IMG/VR virus record: IMGVR_UViG_3300045284_000326
Location: 1 to 42,436 of that record
Strand: one strand, 5' to 3'
DNA: 42,436 nucleotides
Source: a virus
This document shows positions 20,923-29,180 of this stretch, one piece after another. The translations under genes and the position numbers were made by a program. The notes under the pieces were generated by a model that saw only the letters and a list, made by a program, of their open reading frames with translations, did not search any database and was not told the origin of the DNA. Within the stretch, counting starts at the first letter, position 1. Each line of letters begins with the position of its first letter.

Positions 20923-22629
20923 CTATGCGAGGGTGACGTTGCTCCCGGCCCTTGTCAGGGTGACCGTGCTGTCAACGGCGAGGTGCCGCTGATCGGTCAG
21001 GAAGATGCGCCTGCCCTCGGCCTCGGCGTGCAGGCTGAGGAAGGTGGTGAGCTCGTCCAGCCCTTCGGTGCTCAGGTGGGCGCTGGGCTCGTCCAAGGCG
21101 AGGAGGTCGAAGTTCAGGCCCGCCTCGACCAGCAGGCTGGACGACAGCGCCAGCGAGGCCGCCAGACGCAGGCGCTGCGCTTCCCCGCCTGACCATGCCT
21201 CCAGCTTCTCAACCGCGTCCACGGTCATCTGGATGCCGCTGACGGTGGTGCCGGACTTGGTGGTGCGGTCGATGCTGAAGCGCACGTCGCACGGCAGTCC
21301 GAGCTCGTTGGCGTAGCTGGTGGTGAGCACGCTCAGCGAGGCAAGCACGTCTTCGAGCACGATCAGCCGGATGTCGCGAAAACCGTCGATCCATGGATCG
21401 AGGGTCTGCCGCTCGGCCTCCAGCACGTCGCGGCGCGCATCGATCTCGGCGGCGCGCTCCTCTAGCTTGGCGCGGCGCTTGGTCAGGGCGTCGCCCTGTG
21501 CCTCGTGCGGGTTGACCCGCCCCTGTAGCTCGGCGAGCGCGGTCTTGAGACTGATCAACTTGACAAGGGCGCTGCGCTCATCGTTGAGCAGGCTCTCGCA
21601 GTCGTTGGCCACCTCACGGTAGCTGGCCGCCAGCTTGCCGTGCACCTCGGCCAGCGTGTCGTAGTTGCTCTCGGTGACCAGCCGCTCGGCTTCCTCGGCG
21701 ATGCAGGAGCGTGCCTCCTTGCTGACCGGCTGTCCGCACTGCGGGCAGTTGGAGCCGACGGTCATGCGACCGGCCTTGATGCGTAGCTGCACGCCCATCT
21801 GGTAGCTGGCCATCGCCTTGGTCATCGCCACCGATGCGTCGGACACTTCGAGGTAGGCGGCATCGCGGTCGATCTTGGCGGCCATGACCTTCGTCTCGAC
21901 CGTGCCAAGGTGGCGCTCGGCCTCGGTGACGCGCGCCTTGAACACCTTGAGCGCGGCGTTGCGCTCGGTGACGAACTCACGCGCCTGCTTCTGCACGCTG
22001 TCGAGTTGCCGCTCCACCTCGGCCAGTTGCCCCTCGACCGTGGAGCGGGCGATCTGCAGCGTGTGGTCTTCAAGCTTGATCGTGCCGACGCGGTTCTTGG
22101 CGGCGATGGCATACATCTCGAAGCGCGTCAGGTTGAGCACGTCGGAGAGCAGTTCAAGCTTCTCACGCGGTGCGAGGTCCAAGAACAGCGGAGCTCCCTG
22201 CGCGAGGATCACGGTGTGCATGAACATGTCCATGTCCATGCCGAGCAACTGGTTGATGTGCTCCTGTGAACTGCTGGAGACGATGCGCCCTTCGCTGGAG
22301 ATCATCAGCGCATGCGGCCACGCACGTCGCTCGATCTGGTAGGGCGTGCCGTCGATGCTGAGGTCGAGCGTGACCTTCGGATTATGCTGCGTGCCGTAGG
22401 GCACCACGTCTTGGCTGCGCAGCTTCTTTGCCGTCTTGCCGAACAGCACGAACAGCAGCGCATCCCAGAGAGTGGACTTGCCGGTGCCGTTCGAGCCGAG
22501 CCTCGGGGTCACCATGTTGACGCCCCGGATCGAGTGGCAGCCGGGTCCGAACTTGGAGAAGTCGAAGCTGAAGTCGGAGTAGACCTTGAAGCGCTCGGCG
22601 TGCAGCCGCTGAAAATCAATGCTGCGCAT
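20923..22629 (-). CDS. Rad50/SbcC-like (T4 gp46-type) SMC-family ATPase
   Basis: This 568-residue ATPase should pair with the Mre11-like nuclease encoded at 23358-24350 to process DNA ends for recombination. Walker A is GSNGTGKS at 45-52, the zinc hook CPQC at 295-298 sits between two coiled-coil arms, the ABC signature is WSGGEAQRLRLA at 479-490, and Walker B LLALDEPSA at 509-517. The size matches T4 gp46 (about 560 residues) and is much shorter than bacterial SbcC. The ATG at 22629 is chosen since upstream codons in this frame belong to shadow sequence of the overlapping gene. It ends a long co-oriented operon. Confidence 0.92.
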   Translation of the reverse strand: MRSIDFQRLHAERFKVYSDFSFDFSKFGPGCHSIRGVNMVTPRLGSNGTGKSTLWDALLFVLFGKTAKKLRSQDVVPYGTQHNPKVTLDLSIDGTPYQIERRAWPHALMISSEGRIVSSSSQEHINQLLGMDMDMFMHTVILAQGAPLFLDLAPREKLELLSDVLNLTRFEMYAIAAKNRVGTIKLEDHTLQIARSTVEGQLAEVERQLDSVQKQAREFVTERNAALKVFKARVTEAERHLGTVETKVMAAKIDRDAAYLEVSDASVAMTKAMASYQMGVQLRIKAGRMTVGSNCPQCGQPVSKEARSCIAEEAERLVTESNYDTLAEVHGKLAASYREVANDCESLLNDERSALVKLISLKTALAELQGRVNPHEAQGDALTKRRAKLEERAAEIDARRDVLEAERQTLDPWIDGFRDIRLIVLEDVLASLSVLTTSYANELGLPCDVRFSIDRTTKSGTTVSGIQMTVDAVEKLEAWSGGEAQRLRLAASLALSSSLLVEAGLNFDLLALDEPSAHLSTEGLDELTTFLSLHAEAEGRRIFLTDQRHLAVDSTVTLTRAGSNVTLA

Positions 22630-22924
22630 GGGACGGTTCGTGCGCCTCCAAGGTATCGCGCGACGCCTTGAGAGCGTAGCGCAGGCTGCGCACGGCGTTC
22701 TCCTCGCATTTGCAATTGTGCGGCGGCGCACCGTGGTGATTGGCCACGACGATGTCGGCGACAGCGCGCAGCGTGGCGTCAAGGATGATCGACGGATCGA
22801 TGGTGTCGTTGTCACGCACGGTCAGCGCGTGATCCAAGAAGGGTTCGAGCGTGTCGAGCACCGCCGCGCACACCTCAGCATAAAGCTTGCGCTCGGCGGG
22901 GGTGGGATCGCGTTCCTCGTTCAT
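22616..22924 (-). CDS. Hypothetical protein between Mre11 and Rad50 genes
   Basis: This 102-residue acidic helical protein starts at 22924 (MNEERDPTPAERKLYAEVC). It has HNCKCEENAVRSL, a Cys-rich turn that may bind metal. It overlaps the gene upstream as ATGA and the Rad50-like gene by 14 nt. Its location suggests a recombination accessory role, but this is context only. Confidence 0.6.
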   Translation of the reverse strand: MNEERDPTPAERKLYAEVCAAVLDTLEPFLDHALTVRDNDTIDPSIILDATLRAVADIVVANHHGAPPHNCKCEENAVRSLRYALKASRDTLEAHEPSHAQH

Positions 22925-23355
22925 TTGATCCTCTTGGGCTTGACCGCCTTTGGTGGCGGCACTGGCTTCGGTGGCGGCGGCGTCCACACCACGTCCTGAT
23001 CCGGATGCTTCCAGTAGTTCACCAGTTGCCGCCCACGGCTGTAGATGCAGGCGCGCGTCTTGTAGCGGATTTTCTTGCGCAGCACGTCGTCGCCCGTGAT
23101 GATGCCGATCTCGTTGCCGTCCTTGTCCACCTCGATGCGGTAGGCATACTTGCGGCGCACCAAGGTCTTGAAGCGCGGGCTGATGCTGTCGGGCTTCATG
23201 GGGTGCAGTTCCTTCTTCGCTTCGTCCCACGTCGCGCTTCGGTTGTTGGGCATGCGGTAGAGCATCTGCCACACCGTCAGGTTATGGCCCTCAATGTCGT
23301 TTGAACTTATCGCCGAGTGTGAGGTTGGCGGGTCATTGCGTCGGGCCTGTGCCAT
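22921..23355 (-). CDS. Putative winged-helix/HTH phage protein
   Basis: The 144-residue protein starts MAQARRNDPPTSHSAISS, a pattern I associate with phage proteins bearing a winged-helix domain (DPPTSHxA..TVWQMLYRMPNNRSATWDE). The central part resembles a helix-turn-helix (SPRFKTLVRRKYAYRI), and the C-terminal end is proline/lysine-rich (PPPKPVPPPKAVKPKRIK). Start is the second ATG of the GGAGAATGACC cassette; the first ATG overlaps the Mre11 stop as ATGA. A nucleic-acid-binding role is likely but unproven. Confidence 0.65.
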   Translation of the reverse strand: MAQARRNDPPTSHSAISSNDIEGHNLTVWQMLYRMPNNRSATWDEAKKELHPMKPDSISPRFKTLVRRKYAYRIEVDKDGNEIGIITGDDVLRKKIRYKTRACIYSRGRQLVNYWKHPDQDVVWTPPPPKPVPPPKAVKPKRIK

Positions 23356-23357
23356 GG

Positions 23358-24350
23358 TCATTCTCCTTTCACGATGTCCAGTCCCGCCTTGATGACCGGC
23401 TGGGCGAGGCTGCGGGAAGCGCCATACTGGCGCACGAGGTCGGCGTCGGATCGCGACACCGGTCGAGTGGGAACGGGGGCGCGGTCGCGCGTGTTGTTGC
23501 CCACGTCGATGCTGTAGAGGGTGGCGTTGCGCTCCTTGATGGCGCGGTCGAGGTTGGCACGCATGTGCGCCATTGACGGTATCTCGCCGTGGAAGGAGAC
23601 GCGCACCTTGACGATATCACCCTTGTTGACGGCGCTGATGCCGTGCCAAGTGAGGTCGCCATCGGCGTGTGCCTGCACATCGACCAGCCGCTTGGTCGGG
23701 CCGCCAATGGGCCCGGAACGCACGATTGGAGCGGTGGCGAAGGACAGGTCCATCAGCAGCACGCGCGGCTTGTAGGTGTCGCCGAAGCGCATGAGCGTTG
23801 GAGCTCCAATGTAGGTCACCATGCCCTGCCGTTGTGGCACATGCACGTCCCCACTAAATATCGGCCCGCTGACGAGAGGCAGCCGCAGACCGTTGAGGGT
23901 AGTGCCGTGCTCCGCTTTAGCTCCTGCGAATGTCTGATGTGCAAACACCATGTCGAAGCCGTCGGGGAGTGGTTGTGGCCACGCGCCGTTGGGCACCATC
24001 AAGACGCGGTGCCCCTCGGCCTCCCAGCCAATCAACTCGGTGACGTAGCGGCAGCCGGGGATGCAGTTGATGAAGCGAAAGAACGGCACCGAAGGATCGG
24101 AGGCGTCATGGTTGCCGCGCAGGATGTGCACATGGCACACGACGCCGATGGCCGCCAATAGCTCGACGATGCGGTTGGTGAAAGCGGCTGAGTGACCGCC
24201 GGGGTGATCGGTGAGGTCACCGAGAATGAACAGATCATCGACGTGGTTCTCGCTGATCAGCTTCCTGATCTGCTCCACTGCTCCGAAGCGGTAGGCGTCG
24301 CGAGGATTGTCCGACAGATGCCAGTCGCAGGTGAGGAGCAGTCTACGCAT
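23358..24350 (-). CDS. Mre11/SbcD-like (T4 gp47-type) metallophosphoesterase nuclease
   Basis: This 330-residue protein shows the calcineurin-like phosphoesterase motifs in order: CDWHL (Asp9, His11), GDLTDH (Asp45), RGNHD (Asn80, His81), FAHQTF and SGDVHVPQ. It should form a complex with the Rad50-like ATPase of 20923-22629 and resect double-strand ends. Length and motif layout match gp47/SbcD. Two small genes separate the two subunits. The stop overlaps the next cassette start as ATGA. Confidence 0.92.
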   Translation of the reverse strand: MRRLLLTCDWHLSDNPRDAYRFGAVEQIRKLISENHVDDLFILGDLTDHPGGHSAAFTNRIVELLAAIGVVCHVHILRGNHDASDPSVPFFRFINCIPGCRYVTELIGWEAEGHRVLMVPNGAWPQPLPDGFDMVFAHQTFAGAKAEHGTTLNGLRLPLVSGPIFSGDVHVPQRQGMVTYIGAPTLMRFGDTYKPRVLLMDLSFATAPIVRSGPIGGPTKRLVDVQAHADGDLTWHGISAVNKGDIVKVRVSFHGEIPSMAHMRANLDRAIKERNATLYSIDVGNNTRDRAPVPTRPVSRSDADLVRQYGASRSLAQPVIKAGLDIVKGE

Positions 24351-24861
24351 GATCCCTCAGAGGTAGGCGTGGGATGGTGTAGGGTTGATCAAGCATGTCT
24401 TTCAGCAGGTAGATGAAGCACTCGTGCTGCGGGATGGTGAGCAGCGGCTCGTAGTAGAGGTAATATTGCAGCAGCGTGATCTCGGGCATCAGGTTCTGCC
24501 TGACGATCATCATCGGCAGCTTGTGATGGCTGACAGCCTGCCGCTTGCAGCGCTTCCACTCGGTGGCCATCCAGCCGCTGCCCTTCAGCGCGAAGCTGGT
24601 GAGGTTCATGGCCTTCACGTGCTTCGCTTCGATGTGCCACCAGTTGGTGAGCACGTGCCCGCCGGGAGCCACCGCACAGATGTCGCCGCTGACTTGCTGC
24701 GCTCCGCGCGTGAGCTCCCGACGGGTTCCACGCCCTCCCGACATGGCCGATCTCCACAGGAGATCGTCGTGCTTGCCGCCACTGATCCACAGCGACAGCG
24801 AAGTGCAAATACTGCGCTCGAAGGATGAGCCCTTACGCTTGCTACCCGCACCCATCATCAA
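24343..24861 (-). CDS. Putative PD-(D/E)XK nuclease-like protein
   Basis: The 172-residue protein begins GSKRKGSSFERSICTSLSLW, then SGGRGTRRE, GDICAVAPGG and WHIEAKHVK. The order of an N-terminal Glu helix, an Asp (GD, ~61) and an ExK (~78-80) fits the PD-(D/E)XK fold of Holliday-junction resolvases and other phage nucleases. It sits next to the Mre11-like gene, consistent with DNA repair or recombination. The remainder is helical. The ATG run MMM at the start leaves the exact start open by two codons. Confidence 0.6.
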   Translation of the reverse strand: MMMGAGSKRKGSSFERSICTSLSLWISGGKHDDLLWRSAMSGGRGTRRELTRGAQQVSGDICAVAPGGHVLTNWWHIEAKHVKAMNLTSFALKGSGWMATEWKRCKRQAVSHHKLPMMIVRQNLMPEITLLQYYLYYEPLLTIPQHECFIYLLKDMLDQPYTIPRLPLRDHA

Positions 24862-25448
24862 TCGGCCTGTGGGCGGTTGTTGAGGTAGGCGACATCCAGC
24901 CGTAGGTTTGCACCCCGGTGCGATGGGTCACGGACACCCGTGCTCACGCGTGCGCCGTGCGGCCGATCCTCCTCCGAACGCTTGCGATAAGGTCGCAGCG
25001 TCACCGTGATGGGACCGTTGTCCGCGATGCGTTTGAGCAGCACCTCTAGGCCGTCGGGAGTATCGTTCAACCGGGCGATCCCGCTGCTGTGCTCGTAGGC
25101 GACGCACTCGCTTGGCAGGCCAAGCTTGTCGGTCTTGGTGACCACGAAGGCGCGGCTGTAATTCCAATCGACGTGCCCCTCGATCTTGTGGGGAAAGGCC
25201 TCCTGTTGCTGATAGCAGCAAATCGCCATCGTGCAGCGCGACGTGTTGCCGATACCGCCCACGGCAATTGCGCGCCGGATGTGCTCCTCCGTCACCGTCA
25301 GCGTCACCGGCTCGGTAGCCATGACCACCTTGGCCCACACCCGCTTCACCACGGTGGTGCCATCGCCGCGCGTGATGCTGAACAGGAACGGGTGCCGCAC
25401 TGTGGAAAACTTCGATTTCGGCTTCTTTGGCTTCTTTGAGTTGGTCAC
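24858..25448 (-). CDS. Hypothetical conserved phage protein
   Basis: This 196-residue protein begins with a lysine-rich tract (TNSKKPKKPKSKF) and continues with strand-like repeats (TTVVKRVWAKVVMATEPVTLTVTEEH). A CxMAICCYQQQ segment and KIEGHVDWNYSRAFVV follow. I do not recognise the fold. Overlap of its stop with the next gene (ATGA) places it in the recombination operon. Confidence 0.65.
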   Translation of the reverse strand: MTNSKKPKKPKSKFSTVRHPFLFSITRGDGTTVVKRVWAKVVMATEPVTLTVTEEHIRRAIAVGGIGNTSRCTMAICCYQQQEAFPHKIEGHVDWNYSRAFVVTKTDKLGLPSECVAYEHSSGIARLNDTPDGLEVLLKRIADNGPITVTLRPYRKRSEEDRPHGARVSTGVRDPSHRGANLRLDVAYLNNRPQAD

Positions 25449-25473
25449 TGATTTATTCCTCCTCTAGGGTAAA

Positions 25474-27024
25474 TCACAGCTTGAAGCTACCGTCTAAGAT
25501 TGCCTTGAACAGATCGGCCCCCTGTGCGTGGAATTGCAGGATCGCCTCGTCAACCGTGTCGCGCACGACAAGGTCGATCTTGACCACCTTCTGATGCTCG
25601 GAGCCGGGGCGGATGAAGCGGAGCTCGGTCTGCTTGCGGATGATGACCGGGACCGGGCTCTCGTAGAAAACCCCATACTTGGCGCACTGCAGGTTGACGC
25701 CAAAGGCACCGGCCTGACTGTTGAGCAACAGCACTTGCTTCTTGCCCTGAGTGAAATCGTCGTAGGCGCGGTTCACCTCGCCGCTGCTGACCTTGCCGTT
25801 GATGATGCAGTTGCTCACCTTCATCTCGTCGAGCGCCGCCTTGAGCACCTCGCCGCTGTGGATGAAGTCGTGGTAGATCAGCACCTGACCGTCCAGCGCG
25901 CCGATCTGTGACTTGACCCACTCAAGCTTCGGGTTGTCCTTGAACTCCAGCCGCTCACGCTCTCCGGTGTCGGGGTTTTTGAGGTTGATGAAGCCGCTGG
26001 AGATTTGCCGCATCCGCATGAAGGCGTTCTTGCACAAATCGTAGTTGCCACGGCTGGCGCGTAGCTGCTTGACGGCTGCCTCGTATAGCTGGCCAGCATC
26101 GATGGCGAGGTCGAGGTGCACGACGATGGGCGTGACGGCCGGAAGGTCAGCCTGATCGAGCGCGAAGCGGATGGAGCGGTGCGCGATGTGCCGGTGCAGC
26201 AGCGGCGTCTGCTTCTTCAGAAAGACGTGGCTCAGGCCGCCGAAATAATTCTGCTCGGTGCGGAAGAACGTGGCGCGGAAGATGCCCAGCGTCTCACCCA
26301 GCGTGTAGCCTTGGTCGAGCAGCTTCATTTGGCTCCAGAGCAAATGCGGGTCACGGCCGAACGGCGTGCCGGACAGCAGGAACACGCACAGCTTGGCGGC
26401 GTCGGCGTGCTCGGCGATGTCGGTCACCACCTCGGTCTGCAGGCTCTTGTGATGCCCGATGGCGCTGCTCTCGTCGAGGATCAGCCCATCGAGCAGCTTG
26501 GCCATGCGCTGCACCATGGCCGGATCGGGGACCATCTTGCTGCGGCCCTGCTTGGCACACATGCGCGCGAAGCCTGCGTATGTCTCGATGTAGAGCAGCG
26601 CGTCGCTGCTCTCCAGCGTGGCAAGCTTCGCCTCCATGTTCGACGGCAGCGCCACCGCCTTGACCTCGGGGGCGTGCTTGTTGATCTGGTCGAGCCAGCC
26701 ACGCAAGTTCACCCGGTTGGGCACCAGCACAAGGAAGCGCTTCGCGCCCTCGGCCTCGGCATAGTAGGCGGCGATGGCCATCGCCACGAATGATTTGCCG
26801 GTGCCCATGTCGTTGAAAAAAGCGAAGCGCCGCATGTGCGCTCCGATGGTGACGCATATCTGCTGCGAGCGGCGCAGCCGCGCGAAGAACGGCGGGTGCA
26901 CCGGCAGCTTCGCGACGGCCTTCTCGATGTCCAGCGCCTGCCAGTCGAGGCAGGTGCGGAAGTCGCGGCGCTTGCGCTCGACAAACGCCTCGACGCCACG
27001 GTTGATGCGTGGCTGGTAGGTCAT
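25474..27024 (-). CDS. SNF2/DEAD-type superfamily 2 helicase
   Basis: This 516-residue protein has the SF2 ATPase motifs: Walker A DMGTGKS at 72-78, motif II DESS at ~184-187 (in place of DEAH), motif III SGTP at ~218-221, and a C-terminal RecA-like lobe with QTELRFIRPGSEHQ as motif VI. Phages use such helicases in replication fork restart or branch migration, like T4 UvsW. The ATG at 27024 overlaps the upstream stop as ATGA; an earlier ATG reads shadow sequence. It is part of the helicase-nuclease operon. Exact function is inferred from motifs. Confidence 0.88.
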   Translation of the reverse strand: MTYQPRINRGVEAFVERKRRDFRTCLDWQALDIEKAVAKLPVHPPFFARLRRSQQICVTIGAHMRRFAFFNDMGTGKSFVAMAIAAYYAEAEGAKRFLVLVPNRVNLRGWLDQINKHAPEVKAVALPSNMEAKLATLESSDALLYIETYAGFARMCAKQGRSKMVPDPAMVQRMAKLLDGLILDESSAIGHHKSLQTEVVTDIAEHADAAKLCVFLLSGTPFGRDPHLLWSQMKLLDQGYTLGETLGIFRATFFRTEQNYFGGLSHVFLKKQTPLLHRHIAHRSIRFALDQADLPAVTPIVVHLDLAIDAGQLYEAAVKQLRASRGNYDLCKNAFMRMRQISSGFINLKNPDTGERERLEFKDNPKLEWVKSQIGALDGQVLIYHDFIHSGEVLKAALDEMKVSNCIINGKVSSGEVNRAYDDFTQGKKQVLLLNSQAGAFGVNLQCAKYGVFYESPVPVIIRKQTELRFIRPGSEHQKVVKIDLVVRDTVDEAILQFHAQGADLFKAILDGSFKL

Positions 27025-27278
27025 CCGGGGACGTGAAAGCCCTCTTCGCGAAGCACTTCTATTGTATTGCGCCATCTTGCCCTCGTTGAACGCACGTAAT
27101 CCTTGGTCACATCGATCCCATACTCGGCGCACACCAACACCATCGTGTCGAGGTCACGGTCGGGCTCCTGAATAAGTTGCCGCCACACCGCACCACGGCG
27201 GGCCGCATACTCATCCTCCTCTGTAGTAATGTCGTCAGGCGTCCAGATCGGCTTCGCCTTGCGTGGCTTCCTGCTCAT
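27021..27278 (-). CDS. Small hypothetical protein between two helicases
   Basis: The 85-residue protein begins with a basic tail (MSRKPRKAKPIWTPDDI) and is otherwise charged and helical (YAARRGAVWRQLIQEP, STRARWRNTIEVLREEGFH). Its position between the DnaB-like and SNF2-like genes, with 4-nt overlaps at both ends, hints at a replication accessory role such as helicase loading. No family is recognised. Confidence 0.6.
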   Translation of the reverse strand: MSRKPRKAKPIWTPDDITTEEDEYAARRGAVWRQLIQEPDRDLDTMVLVCAEYGIDVTKDYVRSTRARWRNTIEVLREEGFHVPG

Positions 27279-28756
27279 TCGAATGGCCCTTCCTCGTCGT
27301 CCGGCACATCATCGTCGTCCGGCGCTGCTTCCACACCGGGACGTTGATGCGGGGAGCGAGCCTCCATGTAGTCCAAGTAGTTGGGCGGGATCAACACGGC
27401 GGACAGGCAATATTGGCCGATGTCGTAGTTCTGCGACACGATCAACGTCTTGCCCTTTGCGCCGGGCACGCGCGCTTTCTCGATGTGCAAGCGCGCCAGA
27501 CCGAAGGCCTGCTCGCTCTCGGTGGCCGAGTAGGCAAGCAGGAAGTCTGAGGTCTGCACCACGCTCCAATCCTCGGCGATGTGCGTCATGCCGACGCTCT
27601 TCGACTTGGCCCCGGCGCGGCTCGATTGGTGCACCATGACCATTGCACAGTTACGCTCGATGGCGATGCGCCGCAGGTGCTCGACGTTCTGGCCGAGCTC
27701 CAGCCGGTAATGATTGACCGACGCCTTGAGCAGTTGCGGGTAATCGACAAGGATAATGTCGGGTTGGAAATGTCCCATGTCGGCAAGCGTGTCGAGGTAG
27801 GCCTCGATGCTGTCGATGCTGGCGACGCGTGGCGGCCACGAGCGGATGCGGAGGTTCTCGGCGGTCGCGCCGATGTGGGTCAGGCGCACAGCGAGCTCGG
27901 TGTGGAGCTCCGGGTTGATCTGGCCGTCATGGCGGAAGGCGAAGGCCGGGTCCACCTCGGTCTGTGGGCTGGCGGTGACGCGGCCGGTGTGGTCGGTCGT
28001 GAGCGTGGTGATCAGGTGCTTGACCTGATGCTCGCTGGCCGTGAACATGCTCTGGTAGTAGCGCGACAGCACCGACGGCGCGTCGATCTCAAGGCTGATG
28101 TGCACGACGCGCAGGCCCGCCCTGAGAGCCTGCTTGCCGCAGTGCACGAGGAACCAAGTCTTCCCTCTCCCGGCCACGCCCAGCTTGCAGAACAGCGTCT
28201 TGCGCGTCGGGGTGATGCCGATCATGTCGAGCGGCGGGATGCCGATCTTGAAGCCGCGCTCGATGTTCATGTAGGCCATGAACTCGTCGAGGTTGCCAAG
28301 GCCCAAGCCCGCATCGAACTCGATCTCGCGCGAGCGCAGCAGCGTGGACAGCATGCTCTCGGCGTCGGCAAGCGTCGTGTCATCCTCGCGTGACAGGCGG
28401 CCCGCCACATCGAGCACCGCCTGCCGCATGGCGGTCAGGCGGCGGAAGCTGGACATGCGCCCGATGACGTAGCCCGCGTTGATGCCGTCCTTGAGGCTCT
28501 GCATCTGGCCAAGGATGGAGCGCAGCGCGATGGCACGCGGATCGTCGGAGCGCGACAGCACGTCGTCGAAGAGGTCGGGGAGGTGCAGCGCGGGCGGGCT
28601 GTTGTGCTGCTTCCAGTAGCCCCGGCAGCGCGACGCGATCAGCCCATACTCGTTGGGCAATTCCACGCCTTCGAGCATCCGGCCGATGACATTGCCATGC
28701 GGGCTCCAGCCCAGCATGGTGACGACGTTCTCGATCATCGGATCGGTGAGGCGCAT
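27275..28756 (-). CDS. DnaB-like replicative helicase
   Basis: This 493-residue protein has the RecA-fold core of replicative helicases: Walker A GVAGRGKTW at 193-201, Walker B IILVDYPQLL at 334-343 and a sensor-like VMVHQSS near 373. The N-terminal ~150 residues are helical, consistent with a primase-interacting domain, and the C-terminus is acidic (DDDDVPDDEEG). It is the first gene of the leftward operon, following the divergent promoter region 28757-28985. It works with the primase at 16583-17569. Confidence 0.9.
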   Translation of the reverse strand: MRLTDPMIENVVTMLGWSPHGNVIGRMLEGVELPNEYGLIASRCRGYWKQHNSPPALHLPDLFDDVLSRSDDPRAIALRSILGQMQSLKDGINAGYVIGRMSSFRRLTAMRQAVLDVAGRLSREDDTTLADAESMLSTLLRSREIEFDAGLGLGNLDEFMAYMNIERGFKIGIPPLDMIGITPTRKTLFCKLGVAGRGKTWFLVHCGKQALRAGLRVVHISLEIDAPSVLSRYYQSMFTASEHQVKHLITTLTTDHTGRVTASPQTEVDPAFAFRHDGQINPELHTELAVRLTHIGATAENLRIRSWPPRVASIDSIEAYLDTLADMGHFQPDIILVDYPQLLKASVNHYRLELGQNVEHLRRIAIERNCAMVMVHQSSRAGAKSKSVGMTHIAEDWSVVQTSDFLLAYSATESEQAFGLARLHIEKARVPGAKGKTLIVSQNYDIGQYCLSAVLIPPNYLDYMEARSPHQRPGVEAAPDDDDVPDDEEGPFE

Positions 28757-28835
28757 TTATTCTCGTTCTCCCGGCCGGGACAGATGGCATGCTTCGAGTT
28801 TGCACACAAGCGAAAATGACAGATTGTCGCAGGGC

Positions 28836-28849
28836 TAAGTGCTTGTATA
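28836..28849. promoter_or_regulatory. Operator-like element, copy 1 (TAAGTGCTTGTATA)
   Basis: TAAGTGCTTGTATA occurs here and, with one difference, at 28921-28934. The core TAAG-TG-CTTA/G is an imperfect palindrome. This copy overlaps the likely -10 of the leftward promoter (minus-strand TATACA, 28849-28844), so binding of a repressor here would block it. Confidence 0.45.
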
Positions 28850-28870
28850 GCAACAACCCAGTCTTGTCAA
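28844..28870 (-). promoter_or_regulatory. Leftward promoter-like TTGACA-N15-TATACA
   Basis: Minus-strand TTGACA (28870-28865) is a consensus -35; TATACA (28849-28844) is 15 nt away, slightly short. It would drive the DnaB-like helicase operon starting at 28756. The spacing is the weakest point of the call. Confidence 0.5.
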
Positions 28871-28906
28871 ATCACCCCGTTTTTATGACCTAACGTGTTG
28901 GTCGAT

Positions 28907-28934
28907 TTGACTTATTGATATAAGTGCTTATATA
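28907..28934 (+). promoter_or_regulatory. Rightward promoter-like TTGACT-N16-TATATA
   Basis: TTGACT (28907-28912) and TATATA (28929-28934) lie 16 nt apart, about 52 nt upstream of the ATG at 28986. The -10 lies in the second operator-like element. This would give a divergent early promoter for the two plus-strand genes ending at the terminator 29844-29879. Confidence 0.6.
28921..28934. promoter_or_regulatory. Operator-like element, copy 2 (TAAGTGCTTATATA)
   Basis: This is the second copy of the 14-bp element, 85 bp from the first, with TAAG-TG-CTTA as a perfect half-site pair. It contains the -10 of the rightward promoter. Both divergent promoters could therefore be controlled by one factor. 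Confidence 0.45.
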
Positions 28935-28985
28935 TGTGTAGTCGGCAACGTCGCCGCCTGTTCTTTGACAACTTGGAGAATGACC

Positions 28986-29180
28986 ATGAGTAAGAGACGA
29001 CCACGCTCTGACGCGTGGATTTATCTGCAGGACCAGTGCCCCCGCATTGGCTCTGGCACGCGCGGGGTGCAACTCATCTCGCGCGGTCGCAAGTGGGTCT
29101 ACTTCCGCGAGACGGCCACCAAGGTGCAGGGCAAGCTGCCGCTGCGCGACTGGGACCGGCTCACCTCGGGGAGGGGATGA
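28986..29180 (+). CDS. Small early-type protein
   Basis: The 64-residue basic product begins MSKRRPRSDAWIYLQDQ, with the cassette GGAGAATGACC directly before the ATG. It contains GTRGVQLISRGRKWVYFRE, a strand-like basic stretch that could bind nucleic acid. It is the first gene of the rightward early-type unit and overlaps the next gene as ATGA. Function unknown. Confidence 0.65.
   Translation: MSKRRPRSDAWIYLQDQCPRIGSGTRGVQLISRGRKWVYFRETATKVQGKLPLRDWDRLTSGRG

Noticed and set aside
28836-28934. CRISPR array or iteron origin
   Set aside because: Only two copies of a 14-bp element exist, and no repeat-spacer pattern occurs anywhere in the window.
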